From Cochlodiniinecator piscidefendens (GTDB lineage: Bacteria > Pseudomonadota > Alphaproteobacteria > Rhodobacterales > Rhodobacteraceae), in assembly GCF_011326755.1 (NCBI RefSeq), contig NZ_JAAOIE010000001.1, positions 832,344 through 896,343 on the forward strand: DNA of 64,000 bases. The letters run 5' to 3'. The notes beneath the pieces were generated by a model that made no database searches, was not told where the DNA came from, and worked only from the letters and a program-made list of their open reading frames with translations. The position numbers and the translations under genes were made by a program. Numbering within the stretch: the stretch's first letter is position 1; every line of letters starts with the position of its first letter. Below are positions 27,582-36,946 of this stretch, piece after piece.

Positions 27582-27923
27582 ATGGCAGATCATATTCGCA
27601 TACGGAAAACAGCAGGCACTTGGGTCGTACGGGCCGGCGGTGCGGTGCTTGGAGAAACAACAAACGCATTGGAGTTGTCCGAAGGAGATCTATCCCCGGC
27701 AATCTATTTTCCCCGTAGCGATATAGCCATGGCTTTTCTTGACAATAGTGATCACAAAACAAACTGCCCACACAAAGGTGAGGCACGCTATTTTTCCATT
27801 CAAACAAAAAGTGTACTGATCGACAATGCTGGTTGGTCATACGAAGACCCCGTTGAAGCTGTTGAACGCATCAAAGGTCATATTTCGTTTTACGGCGACA
27901 AAGTCACAGTAGAGCGCGTTTAA
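27582..27923 (+). CDS. DUF427 domain protein
   Basis: A 113-residue protein of the DUF427 (NTP_transf_9-like) family. It shows the typical I-x-x-T-x-G-T-W-V-V-R-A-G-G, then Y-F-P-R-x-D-I-A, then T-x-C-P-H-K-G-E-A-R-Y-F-S-I and A-W-S-Y-E-D-P-like text (G-W-S-Y-E-D-P). The function is unknown. GGGGAAA precedes ATG 27582. Its stop overlaps the convergent CLC gene by four bases, and it is 65 bases after the peptidase gene, so the two could share a transcript. Confidence 0.9.
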   Translation: MADHIRIRKTAGTWVVRAGGAVLGETTNALELSEGDLSPAIYFPRSDIAMAFLDNSDHKTNCPHKGEARYFSIQTKSVLIDNAGWSYEDPVEAVERIKGHISFYGDKVTVERV

Positions 27924-29608
27924 GAGTGCTCTTCTGCGGCTGTGTCCGCCAGCGCTTTGTTAAATGCCTTGAGCGCATCCACATGAAACAACGCTCCCCA
28001 AAGCTCTGGGGGGTGATCTTCGCCACCAAGCGTCACAACTGGAATAAAGTTACTGTTGGTGTTTTCAAAAATGGGCATAGCAGACTCTAATGTCGCGTTC
28101 CCATCGACATAAACTCCACTTTCGACCAATTCCCAACATTCCGCTATATCCGCAGCACGTTCGGATTCGGCCGCGCGCATAATTTTTGCCACGCGACATG
28201 TCGCAAGCAAATAAGCTTGGGGGCCCGCCGCTAAGTGAATATTTCGCCTTTCCAACTGCGTTAAGAAGAACGAACGATCCACGAGTTTGCTAGCCAACGC
28301 CGTAGATAGTGACACTGAGACCATAACAGCCAAACCAGTTTGCCAATCCCCAGTCAGTTCAAAGACAATCAACGTCGTTGAAATAGGTGCACCCAGCACC
28401 GCTGCGGCCACCGCGCCCATACCTGCAAGCGCGTATAGGGTTTCTTCGCCAGAGACCTCGGGAAAGATACCTGTCGCGATGATACCAAATGCCAACCCTG
28501 TCAGGGCCCCAACCATCAAGGCAGGCGAAAAGACCCCTCCTCCCATACGTCCAGCCATCGTAATGGCAACAGCAATAGTTTTTAGGACCGCGAAAACGAC
28601 GACTTCGTGAAACATCAACGACCCTGTTAAAGCCTTTGATGTGGTTTCATATCCCACCCCGATGATGTGCGGAAACCCAAGCGCAATTACGCCCAACAGC
28701 GCCCCGGCGAACATTGGGCGAGCCCAGCGTGGGAAACCAAGCTTTCCCTGAATATGATTGCCCAAATCATCTGCTAAAAAGATCGTGCGCATCAGTACGG
28801 ATGCGACAAGCCCACTTAATAAACCAAGGATCAAAAAGGCAGGTAACTCCACATAAAATGCCATTTCATTGGCAACTGGCAGCATAAATTCGGTAACATT
28901 CCCAAACTCTAACCGACTGATAATAGTTCCAGAAACGCTCGCAATGACAATCGGGGCAAATGCATGAACCGCAAAATGACGTAAAATCACTTCGAGCGCA
29001 AATAGCGCCCCAGCGATCGGCGCGTTAAATGATGCTGAAACAGCGGCCGCGACGGCGCACCCCAGCAAATCACGGCCAGTAATTCCGTTGGCATGAATGC
29101 GGTTCGACACCCAACTTGAAATGACCCCCGCCAAATGCACCACCGGACCTTCACGTCCAGAGGAGCCTCCGGTTGAAAGGGTGATCAACGATGCCAAACC
29201 AGATGCAAGTCCTGCACGTTTTTCAACGCGACCCTCGTGCATGGCAGCGCCTTCGATCACATCGGCCACAGAACGCACCCGCCCATCAGGTGTGAAGAAG
29301 TGCAGGACAAGACCGGTTATGAGGCCCCCTGCGATAGGCAACCCGACAATCCAATACCAAGGGAGCGTGCCGGCCAAAGTATGTAAACTTCCAGCGTCGT
29401 CGGTACCATAGAAGGTAGTCTGAAGGTAAGCGATGGCTTTGCGAAACCACAAAGTTGTAAAGCCTGAAGCAATCCCAATAATCAGCGCAATAAACCAAAA
29501 CTGAATTTGGCTCGGACCTTTGCGGCGCAGCACCAACCAGGCTTTTTTCAACTCGTCTTGTGCATTCCCAAGCATCTGGACCACAACGTTTGATTCTGGC
29601 GCGCTCAT
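27920..29608 (-). CDS. CLC-family voltage-gated chloride channel/antiporter
   Basis: A 562-residue membrane protein with the CLC helix pattern. The anion-site motifs are G-G-S-S-G-R-E-G-P (with the gating glutamate in G-R-E-G-P) and G-G-V-F-S-P-A-L. The S-F-N-A-P-I-A-G-A-L-F-A-L-E motif follows the first site. After the membrane domain (to about residue 435) comes a soluble tail of about 125 residues that resembles one CBS module: V-D-G-N-A-T-L-E-S-A-M, then N-F-I-P-V-V, then L-W-G-A-L-F-H. GTG 29611 is an alternative start. It may exchange chloride for protons or act as a channel. Confidence 0.93.
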   Translation of the reverse strand: MSAPESNVVVQMLGNAQDELKKAWLVLRRKGPSQIQFWFIALIIGIASGFTTLWFRKAIAYLQTTFYGTDDAGSLHTLAGTLPWYWIVGLPIAGGLITGLVLHFFTPDGRVRSVADVIEGAAMHEGRVEKRAGLASGLASLITLSTGGSSGREGPVVHLAGVISSWVSNRIHANGITGRDLLGCAVAAAVSASFNAPIAGALFALEVILRHFAVHAFAPIVIASVSGTIISRLEFGNVTEFMLPVANEMAFYVELPAFLILGLLSGLVASVLMRTIFLADDLGNHIQGKLGFPRWARPMFAGALLGVIALGFPHIIGVGYETTSKALTGSLMFHEVVVFAVLKTIAVAITMAGRMGGGVFSPALMVGALTGLAFGIIATGIFPEVSGEETLYALAGMGAVAAAVLGAPISTTLIVFELTGDWQTGLAVMVSVSLSTALASKLVDRSFFLTQLERRNIHLAAGPQAYLLATCRVAKIMRAAESERAADIAECWELVESGVYVDGNATLESAMPIFENTNSNFIPVVTLGGEDHPPELWGALFHVDALKAFNKALADTAAEEHS

Positions 29609-29796
29609 CACTATTCTTTTCTATTCGCGTTTGGGTGCCTTCCCATACGTGAATAGATTAACGAAATCCACCGCCAATACCACACGTTCAATTCTCTTTG
29701 CAGTAACGACGTATGATATCAACATACCAACCGTACGCCCGTTGCGTATACACTAAGCCCAAATCATCACGAACAACGATTTTTCAAGGAAACCCA

Positions 29797-30030
29797 ATGA
29801 CCAACAGAAAACTAAGCACGGTGTTTGAAGTATCAGGATCAGTTCTGGCAATGATCTACGCATTGTTGATTGCCTCCAACACTGGGAATGAGGTGTTGGG
29901 GTTTTCGCTGCTGTTGCTGTCTGCGCTTTTGTTTGCAGCTTGGGCTCTCATCGACAAAAGATGGGCCTTTTTCGCACTACAGTTTTTCTATGCTGCCTCG
30001 GCAATCATTGGATTGGTGCGCTGGGGATAA
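29797..30030 (+). CDS. Small membrane protein of unknown function
   Basis: A 77-residue protein with three hydrophobic segments (about 9-24, 30-48 and 54-73) joined by very short loops. AAGGAAA before ATG 29797 supports translation. I do not recognise a family. It lies between the divergent CLC gene and the convergent recN gene, so it is likely a single-gene transcript. Confidence 0.65.
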   Translation: MTNRKLSTVFEVSGSVLAMIYALLIASNTGNEVLGFSLLLLSALLFAAWALIDKRWAFFALQFFYAASAIIGLVRWG

Positions 30031-30046
30031 GCGCGCCGTTGATACG

Positions 30047-31696
30047 TCATCCGGCCAGTAGCGCTTTCGCGGCGGCGCGGGCTTCGGGGGTAACTGTGTC
30101 GCCGGACAACATGCGGCCCAATTCCTCAACCCGCTCCTCAGATGTGAGCGGTACAACGGTTGATAGCGTCTCGCCTTTGGTCACAGATTTCTGCACACGC
30201 CAATGATACCCGCCAAGTGCGGCCACCTGCGGGGAGTGTGTCACGCAAAGCACCTGTGCCTCATCCGCAAGCGCCGCGAGCCGACGTCCAACGGCATCCG
30301 CAGTCGCCCCCCCAACACCTCGGTCGATTTCATCAAAGATCATGGTCAGGCCCTTGGCTTCCGCTGTGAGGCAGACCTTTAGTGCCAATAAAAACCGGCT
30401 GAGTTCACCGCCAGAAGCGATTTTATTCAAAGGACCAGATGGAGCGCCGGGGTTGGTGGCCACGGTAAAAGCGACCTCATCCACGCCGTCGGGTCCTGCA
30501 TCAGAGGGTGTAACGCAAGTTTCAAACACTGCGCGTTCCATTTTTAGCGGCGCCAATTCGGCCGCCATGGCTTTGTCCAGTGTTTTGGCCGATTTCTGAC
30601 GGGCTTTGGTCAGGGCCGTTGTGGCTTTTTCATAACGTGCTTCAGCTTCGCGCACAGAGGCTTGCAATGCCCCTAACCCGGACTGGCTATTGTCCAAGGC
30701 ATCCAGCCGTGCTGATAGTTCGGCCCCAAAAGCAGGCAATTCATCTGCAAGAACCCCGTGTTTACGGGCCAAGGCACGGATGGCGAATAAACGTTCTTCG
30801 ATCTCTTCGAGTTCAGCCGGGTTAAATGACATCGCGTCAAGACAGGTTTCAACCCCCTGCTGCGCATCAGCCAATTCAACGGCCGCGCGCCCAAGCGCAT
30901 TTAGAGCCTCATCCAAGCGACCTTCGGCGCCATCTGCCGCGCCGTCCAGCCAACGAATTGCGTCAGAAATCTGCCCCTCAGCACCGTTAAGGCCAAGTGC
31001 GGCGAAACCTTTGGAAACATCATCACGCACGCGTTCTGCGCCCTGCATCTGCCGACGCTGTTTATCAAGCGCTTCGTCTTCGCCCGGTTCTGGGGACAAC
31101 GCGTTAAATTCACTCACGGCGTGGCGCAGGAAATCTTCTTCTGCGCGGGCGGCTTCGATCTCAGCTTCGGTTTCAGCTAGAGCTTTGCGTTGCTTTGCAA
31201 GATCACGCCAAGCCGTTCGTGTTTTGGCGATGAGCCCGTCGAGTTGACCAAAGGTATCCAACAATATCCGGTGTCCACGCGGATTCAGCAGGCCGCGGTC
31301 GTCGTGTTGACCATGTAACTCCACCAGCCCTTCGGACAAACGTCGTAGGATTTCACCAGAACAGCGACGATCATTGACCCAAGCCGTTTTGCGCCCGTCC
31401 CGCGTATTTATACGCCGAAGAATGAGTTCATCCGCAGCGGGCAACCCTGCCTCTTCCAACACCGCATGGGCGGGGTGATCTGCGGGTAGATCAAATTCTG
31501 CAATCACTTCGCCCTGCTCTGCCCCGGATCGCACCAGTTCAGCACGCCCGCGCCAGCCTAACACGAATCCCAATGAATCCAACAGAATGGACTTCCCGGC
31601 ACCTGTTTCACCCGTCAGCACATTGAGACCCGGCTGGAACTGCAGCTCCAGCCGATCAATGATAAGCATATCGCGAATTTCTAGGGTTCTAAGCAT
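30047..31696 (-). CDS. recN: DNA repair protein RecN
   Basis: A 549-residue SMC-like ATPase for double-strand break repair. Walker A G-E-T-G-A-G-K-S is at 29-36. Coiled-coil arms rich in A, E, L and R fill the middle (about 155-350). The C-terminal half carries the ABC signature I-A-S-G-G-E-L-S-R and the Walker B L-T-M-I-F-D-E-I-D-R-G-V-G-G. It is the last gene of the run lpxC-bamD-recN and follows bamD by 18 bases. I see no LexA box at its own start, so SOS control, if any, is not local. Confidence 0.96.
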   Translation of the reverse strand: MLRTLEIRDMLIIDRLELQFQPGLNVLTGETGAGKSILLDSLGFVLGWRGRAELVRSGAEQGEVIAEFDLPADHPAHAVLEEAGLPAADELILRRINTRDGRKTAWVNDRRCSGEILRRLSEGLVELHGQHDDRGLLNPRGHRILLDTFGQLDGLIAKTRTAWRDLAKQRKALAETEAEIEAARAEEDFLRHAVSEFNALSPEPGEDEALDKQRRQMQGAERVRDDVSKGFAALGLNGAEGQISDAIRWLDGAADGAEGRLDEALNALGRAAVELADAQQGVETCLDAMSFNPAELEEIEERLFAIRALARKHGVLADELPAFGAELSARLDALDNSQSGLGALQASVREAEARYEKATTALTKARQKSAKTLDKAMAAELAPLKMERAVFETCVTPSDAGPDGVDEVAFTVATNPGAPSGPLNKIASGGELSRFLLALKVCLTAEAKGLTMIFDEIDRGVGGATADAVGRRLAALADEAQVLCVTHSPQVAALGGYHWRVQKSVTKGETLSTVVPLTSEERVEELGRMLSGDTVTPEARAAAKALLAG

Positions 31697-31714
31697 GCCG
31701 TCACCCCGCGTGGC

Positions 31715-32554
31715 TTAGAGCCATTCGCCGCGGATCGTTTGACGATAAATCTGCGCCAACCATCCGGTACCTCGGGCGCCCGGCTCCAGTCCCTGACCTG
31801 TCAACAGATCATAGCCAGATTGGTAGAACTCACTGGACTGGAAGTTATACCCCAAAATTGCACCTGCAGCTTGGGCTTCACCTTCAAACCCAAGAGCAAG
31901 ATAGGCTTCGATAAGACGTAGCAATGCTTCTGGTGTGTGGCTGGTTGTTTGGAATTCTTCGACAACAACGCGAAACCGGTTAATCGCGGCAGTAAAATGG
32001 CCCCGACGCAGATAGTAGCGCCCGACTTCCATTTCTTTGGCCGCGAGGTGGTCAAACGCGAGGTCGAATTTCAAAATAGCAGAACGCGCATATTCGCTGT
32101 CGGGGTAACGTTCAATCACGGTCCGCAATCCTTGCAACGCTTGAAAGGTCAAACCCTGATCGCGACCGATTTCATCTATTTGATCATAATAGCTGAGCGC
32201 GAGAAGATATTGTGCATAGGCTGCATCTTCGTCAGCTGGATAGAAATCAATGTAACGCTGTGCTGCGGAACGGCTATTTTCGTAATCCCGATCCTGATGG
32301 AACGAATAAGCCTGCATAATCAACGCGCGCTTTGCCAGTTCGGAATAAGGATACAGCCGTTCGATTTCACTAAAGAGTTCAGCAGCACGAGCTGGTTCGT
32401 TCTGTGTTTCCAGTTCGAACTCGGCTTGTTCATAGATTTGCTGAGCTGTCAGGCTTTCCAGAGATACATCTTCTTCGCGTGCACCACAGGCAACCAACAA
32501 AGCTAACGAAGACACCGTCAAAACAAGCTTAATACGACCAGTACCAAATGCCAT
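31715..32554 (-). CDS. bamD: Outer membrane protein assembly factor BamD
   Basis: A 279-residue lipoprotein subunit of the BAM complex, which folds beta-barrel proteins into the outer membrane. The signal peptide ends at a lipobox (L-L-V-A-C, C23). The mature part is built of tetratricopeptide repeats (for example A-E-L-F-S-E-I-E-R-L-Y-P-Y-S and A-A-Q-R-Y-I-D-F-Y-P), as in the YfiO/ComL family. I chose ATG 32554; the upstream in-frame TTG would add six residues before the signal peptide. It lies between lpxC and recN on one strand. Confidence 0.95.
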   Translation of the reverse strand: MAFGTGRIKLVLTVSSLALLVACGAREEDVSLESLTAQQIYEQAEFELETQNEPARAAELFSEIERLYPYSELAKRALIMQAYSFHQDRDYENSRSAAQRYIDFYPADEDAAYAQYLLALSYYDQIDEIGRDQGLTFQALQGLRTVIERYPDSEYARSAILKFDLAFDHLAAKEMEVGRYYLRRGHFTAAINRFRVVVEEFQTTSHTPEALLRLIEAYLALGFEGEAQAAGAILGYNFQSSEFYQSGYDLLTGQGLEPGARGTGWLAQIYRQTIRGEWL

Positions 32555-32691
32555 GTCGCGCCTACCCCACAAATTTCTTAATTAAGGCACCTCTGCCTTA
32601 TGTTCCCGACTTCACTAACATAGAAAATCCGGTTGCAAAATGGCTTTGAGAGGGTTTTTCGTCACCGTCGGATATTCTCTGCTTAGTTCGC

Positions 32692-33612
32692 TTAGGCAAC
32701 GCGCGGAATATCATGGGCGTGGACACCAGCCCCCGGCAACCGAGCTGCCAAAGAGGCACTACAATTGACGATACGGAAGTTGCGCGGATCAGCAAAAAGC
32801 GCGCGCAGCAAACGATTGGTCAAAGCATGCCCTGCCCGCTCACCTTCGTAACGCGCCAAAAGCGGACCGCCAGCAAGATAAAGATCACCCAATGCATCCA
32901 GCATCTTGTGACGGACTGCTTCGTCGTGGTGGCGCAAACCACCCGGGCTAAGCACATCTGCACCATCAACGACCACCGCGTTTTCCAAGGTGCCACCAAG
33001 CGCAAGCCCCATAGAGCGCATCGCATCAACATCTGACTGACGACAGAATGTACGGCTATCACAAAGTTCACGTACAAATGCACCATTGGCCATGTTCAAT
33101 GCTTTGTCTTGCTTACCAATCGCGGCATCCGCAAAGTCAATTTGAAAATCAATATGCATGGTTTCCGCTGGCACCAAGCGTGCAACTGCAAGGCCTTCGG
33201 TGACTTCAACCGTTTTTAGAACTTCGATGGCGCGTGCAGGCGCATCAAGTTTTTGCAGACCAGCCTGAACCAAACCTTCGACAAAGATTTGCGAACTGCC
33301 GTCTAGAATAGGAACTTCAGGACCATCAAGATCAATGAGCGCGTTGTGCACCCCACAACCCGCAAGCGCGGCCATGATGTGTTCGATTGTTGAAATTTCA
33401 ACACCAGCGTCATTTGCAATACGTGTGCAAAGCTGAACGCCGGGCAACACGCTGTCCCACCGTGCAGCAACCAAGTTTGAACCATTTACATCAGTGCGTC
33501 TAAACCAAATACCGTAATGTGCAGATGCAGGATGCACCACCATACGCGCAGCCGCGCCAGAGTGTAGCCCAACGCCGGTAAACGAAACTGATGTTTTGAC
33601 TGTGGTTTGCAA
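32692..33612 (-). CDS. lpxC: UDP-3-O-acyl-N-acetylglucosamine deacetylase LpxC
   Basis: A 306-residue zinc deacetylase that commits UDP-sugars to lipid A synthesis. The zinc ligands are H78 (I-E-H-I-M), H235 and D239 (R-H-K-M-L-D), and the general-acid histidine is H262 (A-G-H-A-L-T-N-R). The N-terminus S-V-S-F-T-G-V-G-L-H-S-G is typical. The start is TTG 33612 (read as M-Q-T-T-V-K), with GGGG seven bases upstream; no ATG in this frame is near. A rare TTG start may keep expression low, which would suit a tightly controlled enzyme. Confidence 0.96.
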   Translation of the reverse strand: MQTTVKTSVSFTGVGLHSGAAARMVVHPASAHYGIWFRRTDVNGSNLVAARWDSVLPGVQLCTRIANDAGVEISTIEHIMAALAGCGVHNALIDLDGPEVPILDGSSQIFVEGLVQAGLQKLDAPARAIEVLKTVEVTEGLAVARLVPAETMHIDFQIDFADAAIGKQDKALNMANGAFVRELCDSRTFCRQSDVDAMRSMGLALGGTLENAVVVDGADVLSPGGLRHHDEAVRHKMLDALGDLYLAGGPLLARYEGERAGHALTNRLLRALFADPRNFRIVNCSASLAARLPGAGVHAHDIPRVA

Positions 33613-33740
33613 GGTAGCCCCATAAGTAAGTCAGGAAGGTTTGCCCTGACACGCAATCAATTAAGTTGCCGGGGGCAAACACTCAACTCAATCTTTGTAA
33701 CCGTTTGAAACATGGGGGAAACAGTTTGGCAAAAATCCGC

Positions 33741-33755
33741 TTAAGTGGATTTTAA
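33741..33755. promoter_or_regulatory. Match to the CtrA consensus (TTAA-N7-TTAA) upstream of lpxC
   Basis: TTAA at 33741-33744 and TTAA at 33752-33755 are separated by exactly 7 bases; another TTAA follows six bases later. It overlaps an AAAATCC/GGATTTT inverted repeat and lies about 130 bases before the lpxC start. CtrA is the alphaproteobacterial cell-cycle regulator. Eight A/T positions can match by chance. Confidence 0.3.
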
Positions 33756-33782
33756 CCACCTTTAAGTCTCTGATTCACAACA

Positions 33783-33812
33783 AAAAAGAGGCGGTCAAAA
33801 CCGCCTCTTTTT
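33783..33812 (-). terminator. Rho-independent terminator of ftsZ
   Basis: AAAAAGAGGCGGT (33783-33795) pairs perfectly with ACCGCCTCTTTTT (33800-33812) around a CAAA loop. It lies 21 bases after the ftsZ stop, with a T-run on the minus strand. It separates ftsZ from the lpxC transcript. Confidence 0.93.
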
Positions 33813-33832
33813 CTTGTAACATTTATGAAATG

Positions 33833-35431
33833 TTAATTAGCTTGCCGACGCAGGAAGGCAGGAATCTCGATCCGTTCTTTTTCTGGGTCTGCTTCTTGCT
33901 CTTCTTCGTAGGCTGTTACAGGCGGCTGACTGCGCATTTGTGGAACGGCACCACGCTCTGCGGTCTCGTTGTGACCTGTCATACGATTAATCAACGAATT
34001 GATACCAAAGCGTGCCCGAGCTTCGCCTTGTTCTTCTTGCGTTTGCTGTGGTTCAACATGCGTTGGACGCGGCGCTGGAGCCGGAGCAGAAGGTGCTTTT
34101 TGAACAGCTGCTTGCAGGCGCGCCATAGCTTCAGGCGAAGGCGTTCCTGGTGACGGAGGCTTTGGTGCGACGAAACCGTCCAGCTCATTCACATGATCGT
34201 AATGATCCTGCTGAACCGGCGCTGGCAGAGGCTGATATGCGGGAGGAGGCATATCATCTACGACCTGATCCTGCGCAAAGATATCTTCGGCCTGCTCCTG
34301 AACGGCAGCTGCTTCAGCATCCATTTGCGGGAACAACGATGGTTCTTGAGCAACCGGTTCGGCAACAGGTGCTGCGGCGACTGGTGCAGGTTCAGCGACA
34401 GGTTGCTGAGTGACCAACGGCTCTGACAAGCGACGACGCGGAACTGGAATTTCAGCTTTCAATTCGCGTGCGTCGATACCTGTTGCAACAACTGAAACAC
34501 GCATCATGCCCTCAAGGCCGGTATCAAGTGTTGAACCAACAATGATGTTCGCATCCGGATCAACTTCTTCGCGGATGCGGTTTGCGGCCTCATCTAATTC
34601 AAAGAGGGTAAGATCATAACCACCTGTGATGTTGATCAATACGCCGCGTGCACCGCGTAGGCTGATTTCATCAAGCAGTGGGTTTGCGATGGCTTTTTCA
34701 GCAGCTTGAACAGCGCGATCTTCACCCTCTGCTTCTCCGGTGCCCATCATCGCTTTGCCCATTTCGTCCATTACGGCGCGAACGTCAGCAAAGTCGAGGT
34801 TGATCAAACCAGGGCGAACCATCAGGTCGGTCACGCCTTTGACACCTTGATACAGCACGTCATCAGCAAGGGAGAATGCTTCGGTAAAGGTGGTTTTTTC
34901 ATTCGCGAGGCGGAACAGGTTTTGGTTTGGAATAATGATCAGCGTATCCACAACCTTTTGAAGGGCTTCGACACCCTCCTCGGCCTGGCGCATGCGCTTA
35001 TTGCCTTCAAACTGGAAAGGCTTCGTAACAACACCAACAGTCAACACACCCAGTTCACGCGCCGCTTGGGCGATGATTGGGGCCGCGCCAGTACCGGTGC
35101 CACCACCCATACCTGCAGTAATAAAGCACATATGCGCGCCAGCCAGATGATCAACGATCGCCTCGATCGTTTCTTCGGCGGCAGCTGCACCAACAGAAGG
35201 TCGCGCGCCAGCGCCTAGACCTTCGGTAACTTTTACACCCATCTGAATACGGGCTTGCGATTTAGAAGACTGCAGCGCTTGCGCGTCGGTATTTGCAACC
35301 ACGAACTCGACCCCGTCGAGTTCTTTCTCGATCATATTGTTGACCGCGTTGCCACCTGCACCACCTACACCAAAAACGGTAATGCGGGGTTTCAAATCTT
35401 CCTGTTCGGGCATCATCAGATTAAGTGCCAT
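33833..35431 (-). CDS. ftsZ: Cell division protein FtsZ
   Basis: Tubulin-like GTPase that forms the division ring. The N-terminal core (to about residue 320) has [15 protein letters not shown] and the tubulin signature G-G-G-T-G-T-G at 109-115. A long linker rich in A, P, E and Q follows (about 330-510). The conserved C-terminal peptide [10 protein letters not shown], which binds FtsA and other partners, ends the protein. The total of 532 residues is long because of the linker, as usual in alphaproteobacteria. It is separated from ftsA by 177 bases containing two hairpins. Confidence 0.98.
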   Translation of the reverse strand: MALNLMMPEQEDLKPRITVFGVGGAGGNAVNNMIEKELDGVEFVVANTDAQALQSSKSQARIQMGVKVTEGLGAGARPSVGAAAAEETIEAIVDHLAGAHMCFITAGMGGGTGTGAAPIIAQAARELGVLTVGVVTKPFQFEGNKRMRQAEEGVEALQKVVDTLIIIPNQNLFRLANEKTTFTEAFSLADDVLYQGVKGVTDLMVRPGLINLDFADVRAVMDEMGKAMMGTGEAEGEDRAVQAAEKAIANPLLDEISLRGARGVLINITGGYDLTLFELDEAANRIREEVDPDANIIVGSTLDTGLEGMMRVSVVATGIDARELKAEIPVPRRRLSEPLVTQQPVAEPAPVAAAPVAEPVAQEPSLFPQMDAEAAAVQEQAEDIFAQDQVVDDMPPPAYQPLPAPVQQDHYDHVNELDGFVAPKPPSPGTPSPEAMARLQAAVQKAPSAPAPAPRPTHVEPQQTQEEQGEARARFGINSLINRMTGHNETAERGAVPQMRSQPPVTAYEEEQEADPEKERIEIPAFLRRQAN

Positions 35432-35457
35432 AGAGTTATCCGCCTGTTCATTATGAT

Positions 35458-35475
35458 ACGGCGTCTAAGCGCCGT
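35458..35475 (-). other. Hairpin in the ftsZ leader
   Basis: ACGGCG (35458-35463) and CGCCGT (35470-35475) flank six bases, about 27 bases before the ftsZ ATG. It could affect leader stability or translation; no direct evidence for a role. Confidence 0.35.
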
Positions 35476-35556
35476 TTATTCCTAAACCACCCTCAGCATA
35501 CGCCTCCGAATCAGGAACGTCACCAAAAAAAGGCACAATAACCACAAAATATAGTG

Positions 35557-35581
35557 ATCCCGCTGAAAACTTCGGCGGGAT
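35557..35581 (-). other. Strong hairpin between ftsA and ftsZ
   Basis: ATCCCGCTGAA (35557-35567) pairs with TTCGGCGGGAT (35571-35581) over 11 bp with one G-T wobble and a 3-nt loop. It begins 27 bases after the ftsA stop. On the minus strand no immediate U-run follows, so it would be a partial terminator, a processing site or a 3' stabiliser that lets ftsZ be made at a different level from ftsQA. Confidence 0.55.
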
Positions 35582-35608
35582 TTTGCCATAATGTACAGAT
35601 GATGTGGT

Positions 35609-36946
35609 TTACCAGTTGTCTTTGAACCATTTCACAGCACGGCGCAAAGAGCGCGCGGGATAGCGTTCGGCGGGAATATCAAAGTCCCACCATTCGTCTT
35701 GCGGGTGCGCGGCGAACAGGCTGAGCCCAACTGCGGAAGAAAATGCGGGCCCGGTTGCCGCTTGCGGAAGCCCCTGCACACGCAATGGCCGCCCCAAACG
35801 AACACGCTGACCTAAGATACGTGAAGCCAGACCGTCAAGCCCCGGAATTTGGCTACCGCCGCCGGTCAACACAATCTGCTGGCTGCGCATATGTTCAAAG
35901 CCAGCCGCATCAAGTCGCGTACGGACCTCTTCGAGGATCTCTTCAACGCGTGGCCGCATAATGCCGATCAGTTCTGCCCGGCTCACGGTGCGGCGGTCAT
36001 GTTCCCAATCACCTGTATCACCACCGATTTCGATCATGTCACGATCATCCATGCCCGTAGCGACAACACCGCCGTAAAAGGTTTTAATCCGCTCCGCCGT
36101 CGCCAAAGACACCTGAAGCCCTTTGGAAATATCCGATGTCACGTGATCCCCGCCCATACGGACAGAGTCGGAATAGATCATGTGTTTCTTCATAAAGATC
36201 GACAGACCTGTAGCGCCGCCGCCAAGATCAACGCAGGCGGCACCCAGCTCTTGTTCATCTTCGACCAGCGATGAAACGCCAGACACATAGGCCGATGAGG
36301 CAAGCCCCGCGAGTTCCAGATCACAGCGTTTCACGCAATAAAGCAGGTTTTGGATCGCATTTGAATCCACGGTGAGCAAATGCATATCCGCCGCTAAGCG
36401 GTTCCCGCGCTGGCCGCGTGGATCAGACAACCCACTGCGATGGTCTAATGCGAAATTCACCGGCTGCGCGTGTAAAACTTCGCGGCCCTGCCCGTAATGC
36501 GGCACATCACAAGCCGCCAACACACGTGCGACATCATCCTCGGAAACGATGCTTTCCTGAAGATCAATATCCCCAGCCAAACCATAAGATTTTGGTGTGG
36601 CGCCCGCAAAACACGCAATCACATGATCCACCCGTTCATTGGCCATTTTCTGGGCCGCCTGAACAACCGTGCGAATGGCGCGTTCGGTTTCTTGCATCGC
36701 TTCGATTTCACCAAAACGCACGCCGCGTGATCGTGTGGTGGCTGCGCCAATCACCCGAAAGCTTGACTGCCCTGCCAAGGACCCGATGCCATCGGTTTCG
36801 TTAAACTTAGCCGGTCCATCAAACCGCAGCACAAGGCAAGCAACCTTTGAACTGCCCACATCCAAAATCGCAATCACACCGCGCTGCATCGCGGCTTTGC
36901 GCATATTTCTCATGGCCCGTTGGGATTGATACAGGTCATTCATCAT
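35609..36946 (-). CDS. ftsA: Cell division protein FtsA
   Basis: Actin-like ATPase that anchors FtsZ to the membrane and recruits late division proteins. The 445 residues show the first phosphate loop in I-A-I-L-D-V-G-S-S-K-V-A-C, the SHS2 (1C) domain after it, and the later phosphate/adenosine motifs in A-C-V-D-L-G-G-G-A-T-G and L-T-G-G-G-S-Q-I-P-G. The basic amphipathic C-terminus R-S-L-R-R-A-V-K-W-F-K is the membrane-targeting helix. The start overlaps the ftsQ stop by four bases (ATGA), so translation is probably coupled. ATG 36943 is an alternative. Confidence 0.97.
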   Translation of the reverse strand: MMNDLYQSQRAMRNMRKAAMQRGVIAILDVGSSKVACLVLRFDGPAKFNETDGIGSLAGQSSFRVIGAATTRSRGVRFGEIEAMQETERAIRTVVQAAQKMANERVDHVIACFAGATPKSYGLAGDIDLQESIVSEDDVARVLAACDVPHYGQGREVLHAQPVNFALDHRSGLSDPRGQRGNRLAADMHLLTVDSNAIQNLLYCVKRCDLELAGLASSAYVSGVSSLVEDEQELGAACVDLGGGATGLSIFMKKHMIYSDSVRMGGDHVTSDISKGLQVSLATAERIKTFYGGVVATGMDDRDMIEIGGDTGDWEHDRRTVSRAELIGIMRPRVEEILEEVRTRLDAAGFEHMRSQQIVLTGGGSQIPGLDGLASRILGQRVRLGRPLRVQGLPQAATGPAFSSAVGLSLFAAHPQDEWWDFDIPAERYPARSLRRAVKWFKDNW

